This document shows, piece after piece, positions 50,301 to 60,640 of a DNA stretch of 64,000 bases; the stretch's first letter is position 1, and the number at the start of each line of letters is the position of its first letter. The notes under the pieces are model-generated. The model was given only the letters and a program-made list of their open reading frames with translations, was not told the DNA's origin and made no database searches. The position numbers were made by a program, and so were the translations under genes. Origin of the DNA: Alviniconcha marisindica (lineage: Eukaryota; Mollusca; Gastropoda; Provannidae); NCBI GenBank assembly GCA_018857735.1, contig JABMCL010001734.1:1175001-1239000 (forward strand), given 5' to 3'.

Positions 50301-53300
50301 CACCTGTTTCAGAAGAGCGGCTCCCAGGAAAGGATCGTCCTCCACTGCCTCTTGTGATGTAAACAAAGCCCTGCAAAATGGGAATGGGTCAGGGTCAGCT
50401 TATTCACGCTTTTACCCCCACCTTCCTGTCAGACCTACCCACTCTCCTTGTCCATGCCAGATCTTTTTACACTCAAATACAGATACGAGTAGTATTTTCT
50501 TTAGAAAAGTTAGAGTATTTTCATTCCTTTTTTGTTTCATTTTTGTTTTTCAGTGAAACTAATTTGAAAATACTTCCAACATGGCTTCCAGAAAAAAATG
50601 GTCAGTGCTTGTACTTTGCAGTGAAAATACAAGCCCTGAGAATTCAAGTGTCAAGACTACACAAACTTCTTTGTCACTTTCTTCACATTTTCTCAGGCTG
50701 GTCAGTTCAGATCAGTACCTCAGTGCTTTGTATTATTTTGGTGTGGTAGATGGATTTTCTAATGTCCAGTCAATCATGACAGTTATATTGGGATGAACGT
50801 GGTGTGGCACAAGATGAAAAAACAAACAACAAAAAACAACTTCGCACATGCCACTTTTCTTGACAAAAACGAACAGTAGTTTCCACCCTTCAAGAAATCT
50901 CTTTGGTTATCTTTTCCTCTGTATGTGAACTACGTAACCAACATTACTTTCACTTTCAGTCCTCTTCCACACACACGCAAAAAACTAAAGAGAAAAAAAG
51001 AGAGAAGAAAGTAACAGAAGAAAACATCTGACTAAACTTGAAGACGGAAGCATTTAAGTGACTGAAGCTTACTTATCTCCCCCTGCCATGATGTTGTGAT
51101 AGCATTTGGTGATGCCTTGATCTGCCAGATGACCATTGAACGTGCGCTGTCAACATACACACAGACACACGCACGCATGCACACACACACACACACACAC
51201 AACAACAAAATTGGCATTTTGTCAATAGCACAGAGAGTAGTTCAATAGTCTGCTGATAATAGACATTAGGGGTCTACAGCCAGTCAGAGATGAACAGTTC
51301 TGCTGCAACAAATTGAGCCAAATATCCATGCTGCACACTTTTCTCCTTTAAAATACACATTTCTGCTGAGGAGAACTAATGGCCCCACCCACCTTGTCTG
51401 CAACAGGCAGAAGAGATCAAATAAAAATAAAAAATAAAAACTGAGGTTTAAAATGCCCCAGTGATTTTGTTCCTAACTGAGACTGTGCTGAGACATATGG
51501 CTATTGCTGTGCTGATGATGTATGAATAAATTAAGAAGGCTTTGGGGCCTTTGCCATTTCCACACCCTGGAGTCTGGAAATTTCCTATTTGTGTGCTGTA
51601 TGACAGTGTGAAATACTGTCACTACACCTGGATAGCAACATCCAAACATGGTGTCAGCAGTGGGACTCTCATTACAGATGATCAGTGAGACTTGAAAACA
51701 TGGCCAAGCATCACAGCTGGCCTACAGGCTACATGTGGTCTCTCTGCTCTTGTTCCTTTGGGATTTCAATCTCATCTTACCTGGTGTACAAAACATGCTT
51801 TGGGTCTGAGTCTGAGACAGACAGACAGACATTTTCATTAAAGGGGCTCAGCAGTCATGAAAATATTCTCGTTGTACTCTTTCCTTGAAATTTGGTTCTT
51901 CTAAGACACATCTCTGTTGGAAGGGAGCGTTCCTGGATCCCAGCCTCTTTAAGAGGGTTTTTAGTACTGTACTAGCAGTCTGAGTTGACTTGGCTGTAGT
52001 GTAACGTGGGTTTCACTTGCATGGTACCGACGACAGTCTCAGTGGTCTGAATGTGACCCCCTCTTCATCCCAAGGTGACCCTCGGCAGTTGACAGGATGT
52101 TAAAAAATCCAGTTACTGACAACTCCTCACAGTTAACATAGCAAATCTTGCCACTCACAGCTGTAATGAATCCCAGCCTTCCAGAGGTACCGCAGCCGCT
52201 GAAGATGATGGCAGATCTTGATGCATCCTGTACAATAATGCAGGAGAGGAAAGCTGTCAAAATTTGAAATAGCAAACTCAGACCTGGGGTCCGCCAGCTG
52301 AAACAGTTTATGATTTAAAAAAAAAAAGCATTTTCATGACACCTGACCATGTGCTGTAGAGGAGAAGAAAGAAAAAAAAAGTTTTCTATCTCAAGTCAAC
52401 AGTATCAATGCATACAAATGTAGAATTGTGTCTGCACGTAACTGGTAAGCTTTCGTTGCAAAAAAATGAAGAAGGAAAAAAGAAGGAAAAATCAGTCTTA
52501 GTTATTGCTCATTTAAAATTAAAATTAAAGGACATTCTGATATGGAGCTTTAAAAATAAGGCATTTCTGGGTTCCGGTAACACCAGACTTCAAGACTCTT
52601 CATGCTGTATATATTCTAACACAAATGATTACACGAGTACCGAGTGGTGGATGCAGTCAAACAAGCAAATCTTAGCGACCATCTTCATAAAACAACCACC
52701 TGTTCGACGGAATCACTGTTCAATTTGAAACCCTGCGAACCTCTTTCACAAGTTAACCTTTTGTCCTAGCTAACCAAACTTCTTTGGCCCCACAGGTGCT
52801 CTGATGCATTAGCTTAGAAGTTAGATTGAACTTCTTTCCTGACGTTACACAATTATACAAATGACAAGAAGACAAACCTTCAGGATACTGATGGCAACAT
52901 CCACAATCTGTGACAGATTTTTCTGAATCTGTTCATCAAACAAGCCCTGCAGAAAAGAAGAAAAAAGAAAAAGAAGCATATGTGATGTTAAAATAGAACA
53001 GATCTAGGAAAATGTACTCACCAATGCGATGAAACACAATGAAACAACAATACATGAGTGCTTTCGACAAAAATGGTCTTCTTTGGGTGCAAGAAGATAG
53101 ATAGACAACAAAAGAAAAAAGAAGCAAAGAAGAGGACAGACAAGAAGGAGCTGATGTAAAAACATTATTGTTAAGAATCACACTTGTTATTTTGTGTTGG
53201 GCACAGGGTCCTAATATAACCCTAAAACAAAATTAAAGTTGAATCTGCATAACTACGCATCACAGAGGTTCTGTGCCAAGCTCCGTCTCTGCCTCCCAAA

Positions 53301-54039
53301 GTTCTACGTCCCCACGAGCTTTCACTCTGACTGCCGCTACATGTGGCACTGTGTTTGCTGTGGCAGAACACACACTGATTTGACCACTGAGTCTGACTCC
53401 AGACACAGCAACTTTTGTTTTAAAGACCAATATCAGATATTAAGTGCTGTTACTTCTTCTGAAGGTCTCGTTCAGACTCCACAAGTCTCTCTCTCTCTCT
53501 CTCTGTTGTTTGTGGGCCAAGCATGGCGGACCTTCTTTGGGCTTTGTTAGTTTGTGACTGTGAGCCACAAATATTTGTGGCATTCTGATTGGCTGAAGTT
53601 GCATGGGTGACTGACAGCCTGGGTCCCCTCTAAAGGAACCAAATCAGAAGTGATCACTTATTCCATGTTTAGCTTAAAAGTGCTCTTTTTTTTCTCTCTC
53701 ATTATTTTTTTAATTTTTTAAAATCTTTTGTTCTAGACCTAATGCTTGTATCCAAGTTGTGGTTAACAATCATGTTCTGAAAAGGTTTCAGGTGGAAACG
53801 TTTCAGAGGGTTCCACCCCCTGCCCCCACCTTGTTTATAACAATTAAGATGGATGAACTCCTTTTCTCAGCATCAATATGGCACTTTTTTTTATCATGCT
53901 CAAATGCTTGTGTCACAATCGCACATTGAAAAATGAAGATACACTACTGACAGCTGTTCAAAAACTGAAAACATAAAGCAAATACAATCATGTACTCAAA
54001 ACACAAACAGTTCACACACACACACACACACATACATGT

Positions 54040-54078
<39 letters not shown>

Positions 54079-54847
54079 GTGAAAAACTGCATGAATTATT
54101 CCACAGAAGTCAGGCCATAGCCCAGTGATTCTATCACACAGACACAAATTAGCATAACAAGGACACAAAGATTCCATTCCCATGGTTTAGTGACCACTTA
54201 AGCGAAACGCACCACTTGCTTCCAGACTCAGTCAAGCGAGAATTTACTGAAACTGTATTGATCAACACAACTTGGACAAGTTTGTAACAAACTAACATAG
54301 AGCATGTTAGTCTTACAAGGCAGCTTTGCAGTGTTGAATTCATTCTAATGTGCCAGTTGAAAAAGTTCTTGAAACATCACCAGCTACCTCCTTGACTGGT
54401 ATTACTTCTTATTTTGTGACCAACTATAACCAAGGTGGGGGGAGGTTGTGGGGGGTGGGGGGGGGGGGGGGCGCAAATTACTGACGATCAATGTCAGTAT
54501 AGTGTCAATGTCAGTTTGTATGGATGTAGACAACAGCAATAATGACAACACTGTAGACAACAGCAATATATACATACATGTACGTATAGTCATTGCACAA
54601 GGCAACAACTCTGATTTGTGTTTGAGTGCTTGTTCTTGTCTAATGTGTAAAGTATTGTAGCATTGTATTACTAGTACTTATGTATTTGTTTATAATGAAG
54701 GAATGTATTGTGTGCATGTAACTTTGCTTTCTAGCCCCCATGGGGCAAAAAGCTTGATAAAACCTTGAAACCTTGGCAAAGATGAAGCAAGAAAGCAGTT
54801 ACAAATTATCAAAAATAAATAAATAATTAAACTTAGCATTTCAGCAA

Positions 54848-54913
<66 letters not shown>

Positions 54914-55869
54914 TTGTCTCATATATATAATATACTGCCAATATATGCATTCTGTACAATTTGTAACCAAAATTACCGGAAACTGTTGCCAGCCATTGAA
55001 TATTTCTTCATCACAGGCTTGCAGGGTTGAAACTATCTCTGAAAAAAGAAAAAAAAGGAAAGTGAGAATCAAGTACTAAAAATTGAAAGTTTATTGTCAT
55101 CTGAGCTTGTATTACACATAAAATGCATATGTCATTTTGTGCCATTTCTGAGCACCTTTATTTCTCTCCTTCTCACTCACAAGACGGCTCCCAAAGGACC
55201 CAGTCCTTGACTGGTTCAAGTACTAACATTTAGCCAAAATTTCAGTGATAGAGCCTGATTAGCTAATCAGCACCCGCAGACAAGATACAGAACTCTTTTC
55301 ACTGCTGCTTTTACCCGACAGTTCAGAATTATTTTCTTTCGGTGCATTCTCACTCACCAAACAGGCCAGTTTGACCCTACATGAGTGAGAGAGAAACATG
55401 TCCTGGTAAATCCTTCCTACACATGGGCGCTGTCACATTTTTGCCGGACTTTACATTAGTGGTTGGCATATTCTGTCTACATTAGTGGTTGGCATATTCT
55501 GTCTACATTAGTGGTTGGCATATTCTGTCTCATGGCAACATGCTCATTAAACTTTTAGAGCTTGAGCTCTGTCTTTATCTTTCCCCCTCTCTGCATTGTA
55601 CTGTCTTAAAGTGTGATCCATACTTTTATTTATGATGGCAAGTTGGTAACATATTTCACCCTGATGGTTCTCTGTTGTTGACTGGGTGTTAAAACTCAGG
55701 GATCCTTCCACCCATTAATCAGTCAGTCTCTCTGCCCCTAAGACATCTCATTTTTAACAGATGGGCAGTGAGACATGAAGATCTGCAACTTACCAACAGG
55801 GGACAGAATGTCAATGTTTGCTGACCGCGGGTTTGTTTGCTCTGTGACGGGCTGAGAATCACCATCCAT
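37600..55869 (-). CDS. GCKR: Glucokinase regulatory protein-like double-SIS protein, whole gene
   Basis: Twenty coding exons, read from 55869 down to 37600: 55794-55869, 54977-55038, 52878-52946, 52159-52227, 51073-51146, 50304-50370, 49793-49941, 48964-49004, 47713-47777, 46816-46887, 46015-46058 (tentative), 45711-45806, 44965-45062, 42414-42490, 41952-42042, 41344-41420, 40490-40710, 39986-40025, 38609-38743, 37600-37734. All borders are GT-AG and phases add up to 1758 bases (585 residues plus stop); human GKRP is about 625. Landmarks: [11 protein letters not shown] (first SIS), [28 protein letters not shown] with [10 protein letters not shown] (second SIS), VSTGAH and IDLKPSNVKLF. In vertebrates the protein holds glucokinase inactive and senses fructose phosphates. 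The family is clear; the partner in this animal is unknown. Confidence 0.9.
38285..38470. mobile_element. Dispersed repeat fragment in GCKR intron 19
   Basis: ATCCAAACACATAAAAGGTTC and AATAATGCTATTTA match the copies at 14235 and 57045. Confidence 0.6.
38609..38743 (-). CDS. GCKR: GCKR-like exon 19: lid domain
   Basis: Encodes [20 protein letters not shown], then [20 protein letters not shown]. Matches vertebrate RFSGQSKARCIESLLRAIH...LSDDIRAAPISCHV. Acceptor TCCCTTAG, donor GGG|GTAAGC. Confidence 0.9.
39235..39505. repeat. About 42-base minisatellite in GCKR intron 18
   Basis: About six units of TCCCTTGTTTTCTAATGTAA then ATGAAGCTCCCATCAAATAC. Confidence 0.9.
39986..40025 (-). CDS. GCKR: GCKR-like exon 18 (40 bases)
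   Basis: Micro-exon completing SNVKLF and encoding HRAVGIVQ (vertebrate SNSKLFWRALAMLQ). It carries the family Lys of the sugar-phosphate site. Acceptor TTTTTGCAG, donor CAG|GTGAGA. Confidence 0.87.
40075..40400. mobile_element. CA-rich dispersed repeat copy in GCKR intron 17
   Basis: Matches 35750-36015, ending GAGCTCATCCAAGATGGGGC and ATTATTATT, which resembles the LINE 3' ends at 14960 and 18650. Confidence 0.45.
40490..40710 (-). CDS. GCKR: GCKR-like exon 17: SIS 2 end and start of lid
   Basis: Encodes [18 protein letters not shown], then [20 protein letters not shown] and [21 protein letters not shown] and the DL..SN.KLF join are family hallmarks. Where vertebrate GKRP has WPLLFFEYE, with the hydrophobic glucokinase-contacting residues, this protein reads [10 protein letters not shown]. 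Acceptor TTCCACAG, donor AAG|GTTGGT. Confidence 0.92.
40860..41190 (+). mobile_element. Degraded LINE ORF2 C-terminus and microsatellite 3' end
   Basis: Translation gives [13 protein letters not shown] and [16 protein letters not shown], as in LINE C-termini, with frame changes. It runs into a GT/CA tract (41001-41200). Lies in GCKR intron 16. Confidence 0.55.
41344..41420 (-). CDS. GCKR: GCKR-like exon 16
   Basis: Encodes [20 protein letters not shown] and LVNTKK; part of SIS 2. Acceptor GTTTCAG, donor AAG|GTAATA. Confidence 0.85.
41770..41942 (+). mobile_element. Dispersed repeat copy (partner of 6270-6400)
   Basis: TGTACATTATTGTATGCTC, ACTGTGAATCTCTTATA, TTGTTTGTTATTCACGTGCA and GAATAAAGAAGTATCCGACT, ending in a (GACTT)n tail, as at a LINE 3' end. 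Confidence 0.6.
41952..42042 (-). CDS. GCKR: GCKR-like exon 15
   Basis: Encodes [20 protein letters not shown] and [10 protein letters not shown], matching PQFTFSQEDFLTSILPSLTE...VVFIF of the vertebrate protein. Donor AAAG|GTGGGT. Confidence 0.9.
42414..42490 (-). CDS. GCKR: GCKR-like exon 14
   Basis: Encodes [20 protein letters not shown] and DLSTL; DVRGF is identical in vertebrate GKRP. Acceptor GGGTGCAG directly abuts a 39-base tandem array; donor TTG|GTAAGT. Confidence 0.9.
42512..42960 (-). repeat. 39-base minisatellite abutting the GCKR exon 14 acceptor
   Basis: Eleven units. On the - strand: TTTAATTTTATGATGAGTGA then TGGTGTTAGTGAGTGTTCC. The unit next to the exon reads TTTAATTTTATGATGCCTGA then CGGTGTTCCTTGTGGGTGCAG, the acceptor. 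Unit length is a multiple of three, so long chance frames cross it. Confidence 0.95.
42961..43442 (-). mobile_element. tRNA-headed SINE, nearly full length
   Basis: On the - strand it begins GGGATAGCTCAATGGTTAGA (A box), GGTCATGTGTTCGAGTCGCA (B box), then a body of about 380 bases shared with 32425-32775, and ends in a (CAA)n tail at 42961. Confidence 0.75.
43480..43935 (+). mobile_element. LINE 3' UTR (same family as 60990-61735)
   Basis: GT tract with TGTGCCACGGTGTG, then TTACTATTTTATGATGA, GTTCTATAT, CCCGCCATGTCCACAACAAA and an (ATTGA)n tail. Matches the 3' UTR of the copy at 61330-61735; 5'-truncated here. Confidence 0.75.
44040..44235 (+). mobile_element. Dispersed repeat copy (partner of 12003-12240)
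   Basis: AACCCCTTCACTG, ACATCTACTTTCAATGCTAT and AATCCTTTCACATGCCAGTG are shared. A second dispersed piece, TTGATAAAGGGGATTACCC, lies at 44845. Confidence 0.6.
44965..45062 (-). CDS. GCKR: GCKR-like exon 13: SIS 2 loop with MurQ-type motif
   Basis: Encodes [20 protein letters not shown] and [23 protein letters not shown] is the motif I recall from bacterial MurNAc-6-phosphate etherase (MurQ), where its Glu is catalytic; human GKRP has a diverged GVECIHTFG. Glu320 here would be that residue. Donor CCA|GTGAGT. Confidence 0.92.
45711..45806 (-). CDS. GCKR: GCKR-like exon 12
   Basis: Encodes [20 protein letters not shown] and [11 protein letters not shown], the helix entering SIS 2 (vertebrate TLMKSVSTS). 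Acceptor CCCCTCAG, donor ACAG|GTAAAG. Its donor side resembles the unit of the surrounding array. Confidence 0.85.
46015..46058 (-). CDS. GCKR: GCKR-like exon 11 (tentative, 44 bases)
   Basis: Proposed because it supplies the two-base phase shift needed between exons 10 and 12. It encodes [14 protein letters not shown], weakly like the vertebrate AAHKTVDQGIAAS. Acceptor GTAACAG with a poor pyrimidine tract, donor AA|GTATGG. It lies between two blocks of a tandem array. Confidence 0.45.
46816..46887 (-). CDS. GCKR: GCKR-like exon 10
   Basis: Encodes [20 protein letters not shown] and EAVM; GSSRMK.G.ATK is a family signature. Acceptor GTTCCAG, donor ATG|GTACCA. Ends in phase 0, whereas exon 12 needs two bases carried in, so at least one small exon must lie between. 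Confidence 0.9.
47045..47475 (-). mobile_element. LINE ORF2 C-terminus, CA tract and 3' end
   Basis: On the - strand: [39 protein letters not shown], then a (GT)n run (47267-47330) and an (ATT) tail. Same family as 40860 and 885. Lies in GCKR intron 9. Confidence 0.65.
47713..47777 (-). CDS. GCKR: GCKR-like exon 9
   Basis: Encodes [20 protein letters not shown] plus G; FLLNPVVG matches FVLNPAIG. Acceptor ATGTCCAG, donor GGG|GTGAGG. Confidence 0.88.
48480..48845. repeat. About 40-base purine-rich minisatellite
   Basis: About eight units of AGAAGGAAGGAGGTAACAC, AATGGGAAACAAAGAACAG. Lies in GCKR intron 8. Confidence 0.93.
48964..49004 (-). CDS. GCKR: GCKR-like exon 8 (41 bases)
   Basis: Micro-exon encoding [13 protein letters not shown], matching vertebrate NDPIEDWSSTFRQ. 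Acceptor CTTTTTCAG, donor CAAG|GTGACA; phases fit both neighbours. Confidence 0.88.
49280..49620. repeat. About 23-base minisatellite
   Basis: About 14 units of TTTAAAGCAGCCTGAAAGAC with small indels. Lies in GCKR intron 7, not at an exon edge. Confidence 0.95.
49793..49941 (-). CDS. GCKR: GCKR-like exon 7: SIS 1 core
   Basis: Encodes [20 protein letters not shown] and later [25 protein letters not shown] and PVLVGFNP are almost identical to vertebrate GKRP. In GITCGLS the first vertebrate Ser (GISVGLS) is Thr and the second Ser is kept. Confidence 0.94.
50304..50370 (-). CDS. GCKR: GCKR-like exon 6
   Basis: Encodes [20 protein letters not shown], matching the vertebrate SREGTEDS region. 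The two acidic residues (E..E) are those of the MurQ AVEGAED motif. Donor CAG|GTGATG. Confidence 0.88.
51073..51146 (-). CDS. GCKR: GCKR-like exon 5
   Basis: Encodes [14 protein letters not shown] and [12 protein letters not shown] aligns with the same motif in vertebrate GKRP (IAGGDRS). Acceptor TTGACAG, donor AA|GTAAGC. Confidence 0.88.
52159..52227 (-). CDS. GCKR: GCKR-like exon 4: SIS 1 phosphate loop
   Basis: Encodes [20 protein letters not shown] and ITA. The GTSGR turn (residues 82-86) is the sugar-phosphate-binding loop of the MurQ/GKRP family. Acceptor TTGTACAG, donor GCT|GTGAGT. Confidence 0.93.
52878..52946 (-). CDS. GCKR: GCKR-like exon 3
   Basis: Encodes [18 protein letters not shown] and ISILK, the helix leading into SIS 1. 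Acceptor TTTTCTGCAG, donor AAG|GTTTGT, phase 0 both sides. A dispersed repeat shared with Src intron 7 sits just upstream. Confidence 0.87.
52985..53150 (-). mobile_element. Dispersed repeat upstream of GCKR exon 3
   Basis: On the - strand it reads CTTTTGTTGTCTATCT, AAGAAGACCATTTTTGTCGAA and GGTGAGTACATTTTCCTAGA, then GATCTGTTCTATTT. Same family and orientation relative to the gene as the copy at 23155 in Src. Confidence 0.7.
54849..54911. repeat. (AT)n microsatellite
   Basis: Unbroken TA run of about 60 bases in GCKR intron 2. A similar run lies at 57722-57760. Confidence 0.95.
54977..55038 (-). CDS. GCKR: GCKR-like exon 2
   Basis: Encodes [18 protein letters not shown], the helix that precedes the first SIS domain (vertebrate NIVRLLGQCDAEIF). 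Acceptor TTTTTTCAG, donor CCG|GTAATT. Confidence 0.85.
55446..55537. repeat. 29-base tandem repeat, three copies
   Basis: Units of ACATTAGTGGTTGGCATATT plus CTGTCT, identical. Confidence 0.9.
55794..55869 (-). CDS. GCKR: GCKR-like exon 1 (start)
   Basis: Starts [21 protein letters not shown] matches the ITEKSNP segment near the N-terminus of vertebrate GKRP, so the frame is sound. An acceptor (TTTGCAG) lies six bases before the ATG, so the 5' UTR begins in an earlier exon I could not place. The protein may start further upstream, since vertebrate GKRP has about 35 residues before this point. Confidence 0.75.
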
Positions 55870-56607
55870 TCTGAACTGCAAAATGTGTACAGTTATTAAT
55901 TAGAAGACCACACATTAGACCACTACTGTAATTTGTGTCTTAATTAAGGGTGTGTTTTCTTCCGTCAGGGGTTTGAAAGGAGCCACATGAAGTCATTGAG
56001 TGAGGTGGTCAATACTACCCATCATGCTGGAACAATCCTGTAGGGCAGAAGAGAAATAAAATCATGTGCATCACAACCCAGTAAGCACCTACAATAAAAA
56101 GCTGCAAACAGTGAAAAGTGGAATGGGAAGCCCAGACTGGAATGCGTCAGTGGTTGACATTCACCTTCAAAAACTCTTGTGGGTGTACTGCCCTGGACAT
56201 GCCAGAGCAAAGAGAAATGACTGAGCAGATCTATACACAGGCACCAGTGGCGGGCAAAGCAACCCTCACAGGTGGCTTGCTTCTCAGAAGATCTGAAATG
56301 TTGAGAAGCTTGAGACACTACCAGCTGGGCACAAAGCCAAGGACATCACACCATAAATTGCCTGGAGGAGAGAGGCGTGGAAAGAGGAAGCGCTAGACTA
56401 TCTTCCTTGAAAAGATGAGAGAGTGCCATCATCAATCAGATGAACATTGGAACTATTTCAAAGGCAATGTTACTGTTAGAGGAACTTCTAAGAGACAGGG
56501 TGGAATGCACATATAGGCTTTCCCAAGTGCATAGATACCATCTTGAACTGAACTGAATCAATAAACAAAATAAGTACAGTTACAAGAGAGAAGAGAGTCA
56601 GTCACAT

Positions 56608-56608
<1 letters not shown>

Positions 56609-56638
<30 letters not shown>

Positions 56639-56665
56639 GGAGGGGGGGGAGGAGAGAGAGAGAGG

Positions 56666-56702
<37 letters not shown>
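56609..56702. repeat. Poly-G / (GA)n tract
   Basis: About 28 G, then GGA and GA repeats. Similar long G or C runs occur at 5036-5112, 7118-7133, 41540-41627, 54438-54472 and 62911-62942. Confidence 0.9.
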
Positions 56703-56704
<2 letters not shown>

Positions 56705-57716
56705 AATGCATACATGCATGTGATGTGACTGTAGGCACTGAGTGACAAAGGGGGCACAGTGCTTTATCCACTCCTTTTTAATCTTTAAAATTAAGTACAG
56801 CTGAAGTCAAACATTCTGTATTCTTTCTTTTCTGACCAGTACTGTCACTGTCAGTTTTAACTGCACAGTAAGAACCACTGTCCTTCTTTGTGCCACATTT
56901 GCATTAGTTCCAATGCTGTTTTATACTCTGTACAACATGGCAACGACAGGAGTTGACATGGGATGGGTTTCCAACTTTCTGGCTTAAAAAAATAGAAACA
57001 AGGATGACTGGTACAGTGTTACTGTTAGCCTTCTATATAAAATAAGATCCAAACACATAACGGTTAAAAAGAATGCTAATTTTAATAGGACAATACAGTC
57101 ATTCTTCCTGACACATAATTTCAAGTGCTATATCAAGTGCTATTATATATCAATTGATATATATGTATTATAGCATACAGTCTGGAAAGAAAATGTTACT
57201 AAGTTGCTAACTGCTTTGTATAATTGTTTATTGTAAACAGTTTTTGATTATTATCAATTTGCATCAGATTTTCAAATTTATACAGCACAAAGACATATGA
57301 ACAAAATTATGCTAAAAAAAAAAAAAAAAAAAAGAAGAAGAAAAGAAACCGTAAGTACTTTCAGTGTCTGCTGAGATTGCATAAGCATGACCCAGATTTT
57401 AGCAGTTTAATTTGAAGCACATTGAATTGTGTCCTTGTTCGTCCACACAACCCGTGACTTGTGGTTTATGGGCTAAAGCATTCAATTTCAAACAGGTAAT
57501 ACTAATACTAATAGTAATACAAAACACAGATGATTAAAAAACAAAAACAAGCATGCATACATTTTCGAATTTTATAATTGTTGGACTATCCGGTGACTGC
57601 ATCCGATCTCCAGTCAAAGGCCACTGACAAATCATATGCGAAAAACCGCCGCCACCATCATGAATCGTAACGACTTTGATGTACTTTGAGGCACGTATTT
57701 TCTTGTCAAGTTACGA

Positions 57717-57765
<49 letters not shown>

Positions 57766-58339
57766 AAGCGAGAGACTGTCGTCTCAGTGCTTTTTCGAGC
57801 CAAGATAAGGAAAGCAAACAAGGCCTGTATCTTACCCCCAAAACAACTCCCTTCCCCACCCCCACCACCACCACCCCCGCACACAGAGACAAGTCTGTAA
57901 AATGCATCATGCAAAGCTCACATGATCGGAGAACTAATGCCAGTATTGGGTCAGCAGTAGTTTAACACAGTAGCAGATGACACAACTGTCAATTTACCGT
58001 CCACGTCAACGCAGCTACCTGCCCAGCAACACCAATGATTCAGCTTAGGTGTGGTTGTGCAGCTCCACTGTGTCATTTGTCGGTGAAAAGAATGACACTG
58101 ATAAGACCAGCAGAAGGGCTGCCATGGTCAACACGAGTGTGACATCCGAGTAATTTCGAAAGTTGATAAGAGTTAGCCCCCTGCGTGGTAGTCGCCGCGC
58201 AATCTGGTTCCCGGTAGCTCATAGGATGACAGAAACCACAAAAAGATAATTATTAGGCTATACATATATGTATACATATATCCTAGTCTACTTATCAGAA
58301 TTTTACGACAGGCCCTCCAGGGATGTGTCGCCGCGGCAC

Positions 58340-58565
58340 TTGTTCACGACGGCACGTCAGTGTGTGGGTGTGGGTGTGGGTGAGATTATCATAGTTGTAA
58401 TGGCGGCGGGGAGGCAGTGGGGGTCGTGTGGGTGAGATTATCATACTGAGTTGTATTGTAATGAGGAGGCAGTGGGTGGGGGTGGGTGATAGTTGTAATG
58501 GGGAGGCAGTGGGTGGGTGTGGGTGAGATTGGCATAGTTGTATCGTTGTAATGGGGAGGCGGCAA
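58340..58565. repeat. About 60-base tandem repeat upstream of GCKR
   Basis: Three to four diverged units of GGTGAGATTATCATAGTTGT and AATGGGGAGGCAGTGGGTGG. The surroundings (58190-58860) are CpG-rich (GTGTCGCCGCGGCAC; GACGCGGCGGCAC), so a promoter on either strand is possible but not shown. Confidence 0.7.
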
Positions 58566-58779
58566 TTGTGACTCCACTGAGTTTGACGCGGCGGCACTGT
58601 ACTGACGGTGATTCAGTATTAGTGCTACTAGAGCAGGCAATGAAGTTCAACGGTACTAACTTGAAATCATAAATTGTCTCAGTGAATCAGTGATTTGTTC
58701 TATGGCTTTATCATGTCTATTGATTGTTGCGGCCGGTGCCGAAACCGACTGAATGACAGCATGTACCGTCGGCCTGTCG

Positions 58780-58910
58780 GGCCGGGGCGGCCTATAGCTC
58801 AGCACTGCCGAAATGGTAATGTGTAGCCGTCGGAAGGGCCGGATTCGTCAGTGATGGTAAGTCGCAGGTTTGAGTCGAGTGACTGGCATTGCCGTTGCCG
58901 CAGTGATTGC
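58780..58910 (+). mobile_element. Possible degraded tRNA-derived repeat
   Basis: CCTATAGCTCAGC resembles an A box and GCAGGTTTGAGTCGAG a B box about 75 bases later. Too diverged to call firmly. Confidence 0.2.
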
Positions 58911-59882
58911 ACCGTATCTGATACCTAGTTTCTACACTGCTACCTTTCAGTTCAGTTCCGCCCGCCAGTCCTGACTTTCCAGCTTAGTGTGTGTGTGTGT
59001 CAGTGTCTAAGTGTGTCACTGTGTGTGTGTATAAAATCACTCATTCGTTCGTGCTTCACTGAGATACATGTGTGTATATGAACGTTGCCTTGTTGCTGTT
59101 GTTTTTAATTATCATTATCAGTCCATCAGTAGCTTAGCAAAGACTAGTTGTTAGACTGGTTTTGACTGAACCTAAACCACAGTACTTGAAAATAAAGTTT
59201 TCGAGTTCCATCTCTGTCTCTGTGTGTCTCTCTCTCTCTCAGTCTCTCTCTTTCTAGCAAGGACTAGTTTTTGGCAGAACCTACTACTACAGCCCTTGTA
59301 AAATAAAGTTTTCGAGTTCGCGGAGTGTCAGTCTCAGTCGCGGCCTTCAATCCAGCAATGGTGACTAATCCGGCGGCCGCCTTGGCTCAGTCCGGCTAGG
59401 CGGGCAGCACGCTATATCATGACTGAGTATTACACCAGTTTTTACCTTGCCGCATTATACCCCTTACACTTAATTAACCACAATTAACCGCACTCTGGCA
59501 CCTCAGTAACTTGATCCGAAGTATTACGTCCATCGTGATTATTACTAAGTCAGATATAAATCGGTCATGAACCGTACAACTTCAGTGACTCAGTCAGTCA
59601 CTGAAGGAGCCGGCTAAATGAATAGTGAATGCACTTGATCGTCAGCCATGTCTTTAGTGGTAAATTCGCCGCCGCTGCCTTTTCGAGATTTAAAACTATA
59701 TAGTTATGCGTTTCGACCGGAAAAATGGTACTATATTACTCCGCGCAGTCTCAGGTTTATTTCAAACAGAGAAGAGACAGAAATACTGACTAAGGCGGCC
59801 AGGCAGTTTGCCCGGCGGCCAAGAGCTTGTACTTGTAGTTTGCCGAGCAATGCTAGTTCACTGAAAAAGCGAGCGCACGCGT

Positions 59883-60170
<288 letters not shown>

Positions 60171-60235
60171 GTGTGTGTGGTGATTGTTGTAAATGATTGG
60201 TTAGCCCAGTTTTATGCTAATGTTGTGTGGGCGCC

Positions 60236-60640
60236 ATGTTTAAGAAAAGATATAACTCGTATCGTCATGTACAAAGACGCTTTACTGGCATAAACAACCT
60301 GGAGTATGAACGGCAAAAACTAAAGGTGCTAAAATTACCAAACCTGGAATGCAGAAGAGCAAGAGGTGATATAATTGTTTTTGTTTTTTAATTATGCATG
60401 GTTTTTATGATCCTTGTTCTAGGAGAATGAATCTGATAGAACAAGAGGACACCCTTTCAAATTACTCAAGGAGACAGTTCTTACTAATCATCATGCAACT
60501 AAAAAATAAAATAAAATAAAACTAACAAAATTAGGCCTATCAAACAACTTAACTTCCACTCAACACTGTATTAGCAGAAGCACTAAACTCCTTCTAAAAA
60601 CCTAGATAAACATTGGGAACAGAAATAGCACAAGGTAACT
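60236..60640 (+). pseudogene. LINE reverse transcriptase remnant
   Basis: First piece: RRFTGINNLEYERQKLKVLK then LPNLECRRARGDIIVF, matching the conserved LxYxxRLxxLxLPxLxxRRxRGD block of LINE ORF2. After a frame change: DRTRGHPFKLLKE, then EALNSF. Stops and shifts show it is dead. Confidence 0.75.

Noticed and set aside
53239..53550. 103-residue + strand frame with cysteines
   Set aside because: Lies in GCKR intron 2 on the opposite strand, ends in a CT repeat translation, and shows no known motif.
56118..56396. 92-residue + strand frame
   Set aside because: Some resemblance to retroelement-style sequence but no motif I can name, and no splice context; left unannotated.
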